Assembly: GCA_002709955.1 (NCBI GenBank)
Contig: PAQY01000003.1
Coordinates: 107,158-171,157 of the forward strand
Direction of reading: 5' to 3'
Source: Rhodospirillaceae bacterium
Lineage (GTDB): Bacteria; Pseudomonadota; Alphaproteobacteria; UBA8366; Aestuariispiraceae
DNA length: 64,000 bases
Shown: positions 7,509 to 15,838 of the stretch, piece by piece
How the letters are laid out: each line of letters begins with the position of its first letter
Position numbering within the stretch: position 1 is the first letter of the stretch
Made by a program: the position numbers and the translations under genes
Notes under the pieces: generated by a model
Told to the model about the DNA's origin: nothing
The model's input: only the letters and a program-made list of their open reading frames with translations
Databases searched by the model: none

Positions 7509-10500
7509 TTACCGACGCTCCCGCGAAGGCCCCAGTTTTGGCGGATGATAGCCGGTGCCGCGGAAGTCTTGGGTATGGATTGGGCGGCGGACCTCATCTG
7601 CGCGGGCAAGGGTATTCAGGCATGCGCCCGTCGAAGTACCAGGGGTGAGCAAACGGTCGAGCCGGTCGGAGCGGTCTTCGATGGTTTGGGCGATGACGTG
7701 GATGACGATGCCTTCGCGCTGTAGTTTGCCGGTGACACGCATCAACCGCGCCGTCAAAAGGGGACGGCGGTAGCGCTCGAAGACGTCGGTCCAGACGACG
7801 ATATTGGCGGTGCCGGTCTCATCCTCGATGGTTGCGAAGATGACGCCATGGGCGCTGCCGGGACGTTGCCGAACCAGCACCAGTCCGGCGACCGAGACAG
7901 TCGTCCCGTCCTCCGTGTCTGCAAGGTGCAGGGCAGGTAGACAGCCCGCCAGTGGCGCATCGGCCTGATCGCGCACCAGGGCGAGGGGATGTGCCTTCAG
8001 GCTGAGGCGTAGGCTGGCGTAATCCTCTGCGACCTCCTCGCCCAGTGTTGCCTTCGGCAGGTCAACGGGCAATTCCCGCCCCCGATCGCTTTCATTCGCG
8101 GCCTCGAACAATGGCAGGGGCCTGTCGCCACCGATCCCACGCAAGGCCCAGATCACCTGACGCCGTGAGAGGTGCAGCGAGGTAAACGCATCCGCCTCAG
8201 CCAATGCCGTCAGGCTGCGCCGCTTCAGGCCTGCGCGCCGCCACAGATCGGCAGGGTGGCGATAGCCGTTGGCGCGGGCAGCGGTGACCCATTCCGCTTC
8301 CGCCTGCTTCAGCCCCTTTACCTGACGCAACCCCAGGCGCAGCGCAAATCCCCCTTCCGCCGGTTCCAGCGTACAGTCCCAATCTGAATGATTGATATCG
8401 GGCGGGCGCACCGCGACACCATGGTCCTGCGCATCGCGCACGATCTGGGCCGGGGCATAAAAACCCATCGGCTGGCTGTTCAGCAGTGCACAGGCAAAGG
8501 CGGCAGGATAATGCCGCTTCATCCAGGCAGAAACATAGACCAGCAGTGCGAAACTGGCCGCATGGCTCTCAGGAAAACCGTATTCCCCGAAGCCTTCGAT
8601 CTGTCGCCAGCATCGCTCTGCAAAGTCCGGCGGGTAGCCGTTCTGGGCCATTCCGTTAAGGAATTTACCACGAAAGTTTTCAATCGTACCAACCTTGCGG
8701 AAGGTCGCCATGGCACGGCGCAACTGGTCCGCCTCTTCCGGGCTGAACCCGGCCCCGACAATGGCGATCTTCATCGCCTGTTCCTGGAACAGCGGCACGC
8801 CCAGCGTCTTCTCCAGCACGGCACGCAATTCAGGGGAAGGATATTCCACCGCCTCCTCCCCATTGCGGCGGCGCAGATAGGGATGAACCATATCGCCCTG
8901 GATCGGACCGGGGCGCACGATGGCGACTTCGATCACCAGGTCATAGAAATTGCGCGGCTTCATGCGCGGCAGGAAGCTCATCTGAGCCCGGCTCTCGACC
9001 TGAAAAACACCCAGGGAATCCGCCCGACACAGCATATCATAAGTTGCCGTGTCCCCCGGTGGCACCCCGGCCAGATCAACACTGCGGCCATGATGCCCGC
9101 GGATCAGATCGAAGCAGCGGCGGATACAGCTCAACATACCAAGTGCCAATACATCCACCTTGAGGATGCCCAGCGCATCCAGGTCATCCTTGTCCCACTG
9201 GATGACGGTGCGGTTTTCCATCGCGGCATTTTCTACCGGCACGATGCTGTCGAGGCGACTGTCGGTGATCACGAAGCCACCGACATGCTGTCCCAGATGG
9301 CGCGGGAAGCCGGTGATCTGTCCGATCAGGGCCAGGGTCAGGCGCAGGCGTTCGTCACGGGGATCCAGCCCGATCTCCATCAACCGTTCGGTCACGGTGG
9401 ATGGATCGGATGATCCCCAGACCTGAGAGGCCATCAGCGTCACCGTATCCTCACTCAACCCCATCGCCTTGCCAACGTCGCGGATCGCACCGCGCGCCCG
9501 ATAGCGGGTGACAGTGGCCGTCATCGAGGCACGGTCGCGGCCATATTTTGTATAGATATACTGGATCACCTCTTCCCGGCGTTCGTGTTCAAAATCGACA
9601 TCAATATCAGGGGGCTCGTTACGAGCGGCGGAGATGAAACGTTCGAACAACAGGTCCAGCCGGTTTGGATCAATGGCGGTGATGCCAAGGCAATAACAGA
9701 CCGCAGAATTGGCCGCCGATCCTCGCCCCTGGCAAAGGATATCGCGGCTGCGCGCAAAGCGGACCAGATCCTCCACCGTCAGGAAATAGGGGGCATAGCC
9801 CAATTCCCCGATCAGCCGTAATTCATGCTCCACGATGCTGCGCACCTTAGCTGGGATGCCGCCCGGATAGCGCTGTGCGGCCCCGGCCCAGGTCATCCGC
9901 TCCAGCACCGCCTGGGGTGTTTCCTCTGTGCCCAAAACCTCGCTGGGATAATCGCTGGAAAGTTCGTCCAGCGAGAAGCAGCAGCGCTCCAGGATATCAA
10001 GCGTTGCTGTGCAGGCATCCTCATAGCCCTGGAACAACCGCGCCATCTCTGCTGCGCTCTTCAGATGCCGCTCTCCATTACGGGCCAGCAGGGTGCCTGC
10101 GGTATCAATAACCTGCTTCTCTCTGATACAGGTCAGCACATCGGCCAGCGGACGGCGGGCGGGGCTGTGCATCAGGACATCATTGACCGCGACCAGACGC
10201 AGGCCCAATGCCCGGGTGATTGCCGCATGACGGGCAATGCGCTGATCATCATCACCGCGATGCAGGTGACTGGCGGCAAGATAAAGATCCTGAGGCTCTG
10301 CAACGTCTTTCAGGCGCAAAAGCTGTTTGGAAAGAGTGGTTTCATCCGCACTCTCGTCAGCCAACACGATCAACACGGTATCCTTAGCGGCGGCCAGAAC
10401 GTCGTCCAGATACAGCAGGCAGGAGCCTTTCTCTGCCCGGCGACGACCCAGGGTGATCAATTGCGACAGGCGGCCATAGGCAGCGCGGTCCCGGGGATAG

Positions 10501-10733
10501 GCGATCAGGGGGGTCGCATCCTGCAAATCCAGACGGGCACCGATCAGCAGCGGCAGGCCCGCCTGCTTTGCCGCCTTATGGGCCCGCACCACGCCCGCCA
10601 GGCTGTTGCGGTCAGCAATGCCAAGGCCCGCAAGGCCCAGCGCCTTTGCCTGCACCACCAGTTCATCGGCATGGGAGGCCCCTTCCAGGAAGCTGAAATT
10701 GGTCATGCAGCACAGTTCGACATAGCGTTGCAT
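7509..10733 (-). CDS. dnaE2: Error-prone DNA polymerase DnaE2
   Basis: A 1074-residue C-family polymerase, the length of DnaE2/ImuC rather than of the replicative DnaE1. It starts with a PHP domain (MTNFSFLEGASHADELV, GIADRNSL), then the polymerase core with GRGSAANSAVCYCLGI and the catalytic acids in PDIDVDFEHERR, the fingers, and a C-terminal OB fold (SVAGLVLVRQRPGSAHGV). With ImuA and ImuB it performs mutagenic translesion synthesis after DNA damage. Its start lies seven bases after the imuB stop, so the three genes form one operon imuA-imuB-dnaE2 with a putative SOS promoter at 13.07-13.11 kb. Confidence 0.96.
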   Translation of the reverse strand: MQRYVELCCMTNFSFLEGASHADELVVQAKALGLAGLGIADRNSLAGVVRAHKAAKQAGLPLLIGARLDLQDATPLIAYPRDRAAYGRLSQLITLGRRRAEKGSCLLYLDDVLAAAKDTVLIVLADESADETTLSKQLLRLKDVAEPQDLYLAASHLHRGDDDQRIARHAAITRALGLRLVAVNDVLMHSPARRPLADVLTCIREKQVIDTAGTLLARNGERHLKSAAEMARLFQGYEDACTATLDILERCCFSLDELSSDYPSEVLGTEETPQAVLERMTWAGAAQRYPGGIPAKVRSIVEHELRLIGELGYAPYFLTVEDLVRFARSRDILCQGRGSAANSAVCYCLGITAIDPNRLDLLFERFISAARNEPPDIDVDFEHERREEVIQYIYTKYGRDRASMTATVTRYRARGAIRDVGKAMGLSEDTVTLMASQVWGSSDPSTVTERLMEIGLDPRDERLRLTLALIGQITGFPRHLGQHVGGFVITDSRLDSIVPVENAAMENRTVIQWDKDDLDALGILKVDVLALGMLSCIRRCFDLIRGHHGRSVDLAGVPPGDTATYDMLCRADSLGVFQVESRAQMSFLPRMKPRNFYDLVIEVAIVRPGPIQGDMVHPYLRRRNGEEAVEYPSPELRAVLEKTLGVPLFQEQAMKIAIVGAGFSPEEADQLRRAMATFRKVGTIENFRGKFLNGMAQNGYPPDFAERCWRQIEGFGEYGFPESHAASFALLVYVSAWMKRHYPAAFACALLNSQPMGFYAPAQIVRDAQDHGVAVRPPDINHSDWDCTLEPAEGGFALRLGLRQVKGLKQAEAEWVTAARANGYRHPADLWRRAGLKRRSLTALAEADAFTSLHLSRRQVIWALRGIGGDRPLPLFEAANESDRGRELPVDLPKATLGEEVAEDYASLRLSLKAHPLALVRDQADAPLAGCLPALHLADTEDGTTVSVAGLVLVRQRPGSAHGVIFATIEDETGTANIVVWTDVFERYRRPLLTARLMRVTGKLQREGIVIHVIAQTIEDRSDRLDRLLTPGTSTGACLNTLARADEVRRPIHTQDFRGTGYHPPKLGPSRERR

Positions 10734-10739
10734 CGCAGA

Positions 10740-12368
10740 TCACCACAGACCATGCAGGAACCAGTGCGGCCTGGGTGTATCAGCTTTCCCCGATTCCACG
10801 CCCGATCCTGAATCCGATCCGGCAGGCGCCCCTGCGGTTCCATCGCGATAAATCCAGAACCGCTGACCTGCCTCATCCTCAACCTGCCAGTAATCCCGTG
10901 CGCCTGCGACCCAGGCCGCATCCCGTCGCCACCAGTCAGGCGCAATCCGCTCCGGCCCCTGTGCGATCCGAACCCTATGTTCACGCCCCCGCAAGCGAAA
11001 GCGCACCAGCGGATCGCCAGGCCTTGGCGCATGCAACGGCACCAGCGGGATTGGCTGTCCCAGCAGGCGGGTCGGGCGACCGACAGTACGGGGCCAATCA
11101 CTTGCCGGGTCCCGTCTTGACGACACTGCGGGGCGCTGCCCCTGGGCGGTATCCGGCAGGCGGCTATCAACCGGGGCGAGGCGGAACAGGTTCTCTCCCC
11201 CCAGCCGGTTTATCAACCGGTCACAGACCGATGCCAGCCGGTCGTCTGCGGTTGTACCTCCTGTTCCGCTTTCCTCAGCCAGGGCCCTGCTGTCGATCTG
11301 GTCATGCTCAAAAGGTTCGACAATCGGGGCAGTCAGGATCAGGCAGTCGATCCCAAAACCGGGATCCAGGCTTTCCAGTTTCTCTGCCAGCAACCGCATC
11401 AGCGGCGGGACGGCCCGGACCGGACGACTGGTGCCGATGGTGATCTCCTGCACCGTGCCATCGGCGCGGCAGGCGGTCAGGGTCAAGCGTCGGCAGCCCA
11501 TCGCCTTTTCCTGTAACTGCTGTGAAAGGTCCAAAAGCAATTGGACAAGCGCAGCATCAATATCACTGCGCAGGCCAATCGGATCAGCGAAGGCAAGGCG
11601 GAAACGATAGGGCGTGGTTGGACGCCGGGGGGCTATTGGATGCGAGGCCTGTCCAAGCAATCGGTCAAGGGCGGAGACCACTGCGGGGCCAAAGCGGGTG
11701 GCCAGCGCCGCACGGGGCAGTTGATACAGATCCCCCAAATGGTGCAGACCGACCCGGTGCATCCCTGTCAGCGCCTCGCGGTCCATCGCCCCTTCTGCCA
11801 GCGCAAGGGCAGAGACCGGCAGATCGGCAAGGGCTGTGCTCAGACCACGGCGTTCACTGACCACACAATCCTGTGACCCATGCAACGCCAGCGCGATGGC
11901 CGCACCGGGACTGGCAGCCAGGGCGGCACGCACCGACAGGCCGGTGCGGCACAGCCGATCACGGGCATCCGTCAGCATCGCTTTCTCCCCCCCGAAAAGA
12001 TGCGTGCAGCCAGTCGCTTCGATCACCAGTCGGTCGCTGCCAGCGACCGCCACTAGCGGCGAATAACGGTCGCACCAGTCTGCCAGACGCTGCACCAGGG
12101 CGGCATCAGCGGCAGGGTCCAGAGGCTCAGCGCGAAGATCAGGATGGATCGCGCGGGCGCTGGCCAGTGTCATGCCGGGGGCCAGCCCCTCACTTGCTGC
12201 CAGCGCATCAACAGCAGCCAGGACGACACCCGATCCTGCGCGGCGCGTTGCAACCAGTGCCCGATCTGCATTGATCTGCTTCTCCCGCCGTAACCGGTCC
12301 GTCGACAGGCAGGGAAACCAGAGTGCAAGATAGAGCGCGTTCAGACGAGCCAGGGGCGCTGTCGTCAT
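10740..12368 (-). CDS. imuB: ImuB, Y-family polymerase-like mutasome protein
   Basis: A 542-residue protein of the DinB/UmuC fold (LYLALWFPCLSTDRL at the N-terminus) that links ImuA, DnaE2 and the beta clamp in the SOS mutasome. In ImuB the catalytic acids of true Y-polymerases are lost, and the N-terminal motif here likewise lacks the usual DxD context, so it should be a scaffold. A longer frame opens at 12446, but the ATG at 12368 overlaps the imuA stop as ATGA, which supports translational coupling and sets the start. The C-terminal part after residue 400 is rich in Pro, Gly and Arg, as in other ImuB proteins. Confidence 0.93.
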   Translation of the reverse strand: MTTAPLARLNALYLALWFPCLSTDRLRREKQINADRALVATRRAGSGVVLAAVDALAASEGLAPGMTLASARAIHPDLRAEPLDPAADAALVQRLADWCDRYSPLVAVAGSDRLVIEATGCTHLFGGEKAMLTDARDRLCRTGLSVRAALAASPGAAIALALHGSQDCVVSERRGLSTALADLPVSALALAEGAMDREALTGMHRVGLHHLGDLYQLPRAALATRFGPAVVSALDRLLGQASHPIAPRRPTTPYRFRLAFADPIGLRSDIDAALVQLLLDLSQQLQEKAMGCRRLTLTACRADGTVQEITIGTSRPVRAVPPLMRLLAEKLESLDPGFGIDCLILTAPIVEPFEHDQIDSRALAEESGTGGTTADDRLASVCDRLINRLGGENLFRLAPVDSRLPDTAQGQRPAVSSRRDPASDWPRTVGRPTRLLGQPIPLVPLHAPRPGDPLVRFRLRGREHRVRIAQGPERIAPDWWRRDAAWVAGARDYWQVEDEAGQRFWIYRDGTAGAPAGSDSGSGVESGKADTPRPHWFLHGLW

Positions 12369-13051
12369 GCTGGAACACTCCAACAGCGCTCTCCACCGCT
12401 CCTGTCCCCGCTTCCCCCACGCTGTCGTTGCAGCACCAGATTCCAATGGGGGTGGATCGTCGCCGCCTTGCGGATCGACGGCACCGGGTCAACCTGCCAC
12501 CGCGTCGCCGCGATACCAGGCGCCAGCACCGCACCATGCCCCTGTCCCTCGCGCAGGATCAGGCCCAGCGCCCCGCCGCGTCCGGCCGCCAGGTGCAGGC
12601 GGCGACTGGGGATCAGGCCAACCGGGTCGGCGGGGTCCAGCACGACCGCCGCAAAGGCTTCGGAACGCAGGGCTTCCTCAACGATCCAGCAGCCCTCGCT
12701 GCCATTGCGGGCCCGGGCGATGATCAACCGATCCGGCAGGTCGCCATGACCAGCCTGTACCAGTCCCGGCCCGTAAAGTATGGTCTTCTGGCTGGCTGGA
12801 TGGCACCACAACACCGCCCCTCTCAGCCGCGCCAGCAGCCGCAGGGCAAATCCTGTTGCCGCCCTGCCCCCGATTTCATGCAACATGCCCAGGCCGAGCC
12901 CACCGCCCAGCGCCGCATCCGGTTCCTCCCACCCCAGCGCCACAGAGCGATGACACCGGGGTCGATCCCGCGCCTCAATGCGCCGCACCAGCCCCCGCGC
13001 CTTATCAAGCGCCGAACGCCGCCGGTCCTCCCGCGCTTCCTCCAACCGCAT
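12365..13051 (-). CDS. imuA: ImuA, RecA/SulA-like mutasome protein
   Basis: A 228-residue ImuA homologue, the RecA-like accessory protein of the ImuA-ImuB-DnaE2 mutasome. Recognisable parts are LGGGLGLGMLHEIGG, where RecA has its Walker A region, and SEAFAAVVLDPADP, resembling Walker B. An ATG at 13060 opens the frame, but a GAGGG site sits nine bases before the ATG at 13051 and touches the first ATG directly, so the second start is preferred. Its stop overlaps the imuB start by four bases. Two GAAC-N7-GANT boxes upstream suggest LexA control. Confidence 0.88.
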   Translation of the reverse strand: MRLEEAREDRRRSALDKARGLVRRIEARDRPRCHRSVALGWEEPDAALGGGLGLGMLHEIGGRAATGFALRLLARLRGAVLWCHPASQKTILYGPGLVQAGHGDLPDRLIIARARNGSEGCWIVEEALRSEAFAAVVLDPADPVGLIPSRRLHLAAGRGGALGLILREGQGHGAVLAPGIAATRWQVDPVPSIRKAATIHPHWNLVLQRQRGGSGDRSGGERCWSVPA

Positions 13052-13073
13052 GGGGTGCATCCCTCATCAATAT

Positions 13074-13111
13074 ATTCATATTATGTTCTTTAATATAGTC
13101 TACTAATGTTC
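13074..13111 (-). promoter_or_regulatory. Putative LexA (SOS) boxes upstream of imuA
   Basis: Alphaproteobacterial LexA binds GAAC-N7-GAAC. Reading the minus strand toward imuA there are two near matches: GAACATTAGTAGACT (13111-13097) and GAACATAATATGAAT (13088-13074). Each keeps the first half fully; the second half differs at two positions and one position, respectively. They lie 24-60 bases before the imuA start, where an SOS operator is expected. Neither is perfect, so the call rests partly on the known SOS control of this operon in relatives. Confidence 0.5.
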
Positions 13112-13227
13112 TTATCAAGGGGACTGAGGCTATGCACCAGTACGAGGGTAGCGGGGGTGGCTGCGCCAAAGATGCCCAGATGGACGCATATGCAGGTAAG
13201 AACGCTGTGGTCCTGCTACAAATATTC

Positions 13228-15801
13228 TCAGTCCCGGGCACGTTTCACGGTTGAGGGACTGTCGACGAGGACCCAGGGGCGTCCATTTTCATCTACGGTG
13301 AAAGATTGGGCTGAGATGTTGTTGACGGCATCAAAGCTTTGGTTTGCCGCATTCCACTTTCTTAAGGTCCGATTGCTGTCATTGTCTGAGATATAAACTG
13401 TCCCATCCAGACCAACAGATATTCGGCGCGCCTTTTGTCCGCTTTGAGGGCGTTTTACAAATTTATCGCCGGTCCATTGATAGACAATGTTGGATCGATC
13501 CACGATCCAGATATCGTTCCCCGGTCCGACACTGACATCTAAAATTGAATTGTCATTACTGAATTTCTTGAATGTCTCAGAATTCGGAGCTTTTGTGTAA
13601 AGCGAATAGTCGTTTGAGGAATCGATATTGAAAATTGCATAAACCGTATCGTCTGGCGCGACGGCCAGACCATCAATCAGTAAGTTATTTACGGTGTATT
13701 CCTTTAAGCTGCCATTCCGGTCGCGGAAGAGCTTTAGTTCTTGATAATACGTCATAATATAGGCCCAAATATCGCCATTTGACGCGACGCCAAAATCCCT
13801 GATGGAATAATCATTGCCGCTTAACCCCGTGCGTTCCTCTGTGAAGGCGTTTCTTTTGGCGTTAAAGGCCCCAATCACGTCGGATTGTGCACCATAGATC
13901 ACCCCATCAATCCCGGATTCGATTTTAATCGTCACACCCGATGAAAAGAAATCCGTATTCACGGTTTCGAACCGCATATTCTTTGAGAATGTAAAACTGG
14001 TCGTGCTGGTTACGGCAGATGTTTCACCAGTACCCTGGGTGTTGTCCACGGTTGATGCCGCGATGATGCGGTCCCCGGATTCGTCCCTGTCAAAGAAATT
14101 TGAGGCAAACACCAATTGGGCGTCACTGACAATCCAGGGAAAACCATTCGGGCCCACCGCCACTTTTGTAGGGACAAAGCCGGGTGCCTGAACCAAACCA
14201 AAAGTCTTTCCATCGTCTTTGAGGCGCATCAGCAGGTCCCGATCCGAAACGATCCATACGCTGCCATCGGGCCCAATACCGATGCTTTTCGCCTTTTGTT
14301 GAAGGATTGTGCAGGGCGAGGTGTCGCATCGTTGGACCAGCCTATCCGTTCGGATGGTCCAGGGCGTATCATCCGGATCAACGGCGATCACCGTGCCATT
14401 GCCTGTAATACGGTCAAACCGCGTCTGGCCCTCGTTCAACTTTGACAAGGCCCCCCTTGCATCTGCGATGATAACAGCGCCAGAAGCGCCAATTGCAATA
14501 TCAGATGCCGTCGCACCGGCGATTTGCCGCCAAACCGATCCGGTATGCCTGAACACACGCCCCAGGGCCGAAACCCCCCAGGGGTTCCCTTCAGGGTCAA
14601 CCGCAATTCGGACCAGGGTTCCTGGGAATTCTTCAAAGGTTCTGCGCGCATTGGACCAACGCAATACACCACCATTCGTGTCCAGGGCAAAGACACTGCC
14701 ATCCTTGCCAATGGCCAGGCTGGTCGCATTCTTACGGGTATTGGTGAAGCGGATGGCGTCCTGGGTGGTCACAGATGCCGCATCAATGACCGGAACGCTG
14801 TTATCATTTCTTTCAGGGCGTGGCGGCGTTGGCGTTTCGGGCACAACCGACGGCGCATCAACAGCGGATGCCGTAATGGAAGGGACAGAAACCAGGGGGG
14901 CCTGTGAGGCGGGGACCGTAACCGGCGGGGCGGTCGCAACCGGAGCAGAAACAGGCGGTGCTGTGTTGATCGGGGCGGTTATGTCCAATGCCTTTGCGCC
15001 TGGGGCCTGATTTTCCTGCGCTTCCTCAATTTCGGAAATAAGCAATCTGGTGGCCAGGATTGCCCCTGTCTGCGTCACGGCCCAGGTTCCATCATCGGGT
15101 GTGACCGCTACGGTGACAATATTGCTTGCCCCGGCCACAACGGTCCAGCGGCGCTGTACTCGATCAAAAACGCGGACCAGCCCCTCACCATCGGCAATAG
15201 CAACGGTGTTTGCGCCCCCAATTGCAATATCCTTTGCGCGCCCCGCCCGAACAGACCATGCCCTGCCATCGAAAGACCGGATCGCACCTGATTTGGTCAC
15301 TATCCAGGGCAGACCGTCACGGTCCAGCGCAATGCGCCATGCCGAACCGTCTGCCAGGGCGGCCAACGGTCGCCATTCACTGCGCGCAGGGTACCATTGT
15401 TGGACCGTGCCGTCCGTCTTTGCGATAAAGACAGTACCAGTGCGGTCTGCTGCCACATCGACAACATCCGTATCCTTATTTTCCCACCATAAACCATTAT
15501 AGCGGAACACGGTTCCTTCTTCATCGATGGCCCAGGGTCGGTTGTCTTCCGCCGCTGTGATACGAATGAATTTTCCTGACATGCGCCGCCAACGCTGTTC
15601 AACCCGATCCCAGCGCCAGGGGATACCATCGAAGCCAACGGCATAGGCCTGACCATCGCCGTTTATTGAAATATCTGCGGCATTGCCGGCGATCGGCGTC
15701 CAGCCTGAAGAGTCATCCGTTTGGGCCGAGGCAGAGATACACGCGAAGAAAAGCAACACAGTAAGGCTGAGCCCGCAAAGGCTTTGAAATCGGAATGTCA
15801 C
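13228..15801 (-). CDS. Exported tectonin-repeat beta-propeller protein
   Basis: An 857-residue protein starting at a GTG with AGGAG seven bases upstream; the frame is open further but runs back into the preceding gene. It has a signal peptide (about residues 1-27, hydrophobic GLSLTVLLFFACISASA). Two repeat blocks follow: residues about 33-255 and from about 355, with units like W-x-x-I-A-G-x-A-x-D-I-x-I and a later DGxxWxxxxxGxxxRW, typical of tectonin/TECPR propellers. The blocks are joined by a Pro-Thr-Val-Ala-rich linker (about 285-350). Tectonin propellers bind glycans or envelope components. It is the last gene of a three-gene operon with a secretin-like lipoprotein and a lectin protein, so an envelope or secretion role is likely but unproven. 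Confidence 0.8.
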   Translation of the reverse strand: MTFRFQSLCGLSLTVLLFFACISASAQTDDSSGWTPIAGNAADISINGDGQAYAVGFDGIPWRWDRVEQRWRRMSGKFIRITAAEDNRPWAIDEEGTVFRYNGLWWENKDTDVVDVAADRTGTVFIAKTDGTVQQWYPARSEWRPLAALADGSAWRIALDRDGLPWIVTKSGAIRSFDGRAWSVRAGRAKDIAIGGANTVAIADGEGLVRVFDRVQRRWTVVAGASNIVTVAVTPDDGTWAVTQTGAILATRLLISEIEEAQENQAPGAKALDITAPINTAPPVSAPVATAPPVTVPASQAPLVSVPSITASAVDAPSVVPETPTPPRPERNDNSVPVIDAASVTTQDAIRFTNTRKNATSLAIGKDGSVFALDTNGGVLRWSNARRTFEEFPGTLVRIAVDPEGNPWGVSALGRVFRHTGSVWRQIAGATASDIAIGASGAVIIADARGALSKLNEGQTRFDRITGNGTVIAVDPDDTPWTIRTDRLVQRCDTSPCTILQQKAKSIGIGPDGSVWIVSDRDLLMRLKDDGKTFGLVQAPGFVPTKVAVGPNGFPWIVSDAQLVFASNFFDRDESGDRIIAASTVDNTQGTGETSAVTSTTSFTFSKNMRFETVNTDFFSSGVTIKIESGIDGVIYGAQSDVIGAFNAKRNAFTEERTGLSGNDYSIRDFGVASNGDIWAYIMTYYQELKLFRDRNGSLKEYTVNNLLIDGLAVAPDDTVYAIFNIDSSNDYSLYTKAPNSETFKKFSNDNSILDVSVGPGNDIWIVDRSNIVYQWTGDKFVKRPQSGQKARRISVGLDGTVYISDNDSNRTLRKWNAANQSFDAVNNISAQSFTVDENGRPWVLVDSPSTVKRARD

Positions 15802-15838
15802 GAGGCGTCTCCTGCTGTTATAGACGCAACCCTGCCCC

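Noticed and set aside
9825-10811. Long open frame on the strand opposite dnaE2
   Set aside because: It is a mirror of the dnaE2 coding frame, with His/Gln-rich composition and no family motif; the same holds for the long frame at 8388-9413.
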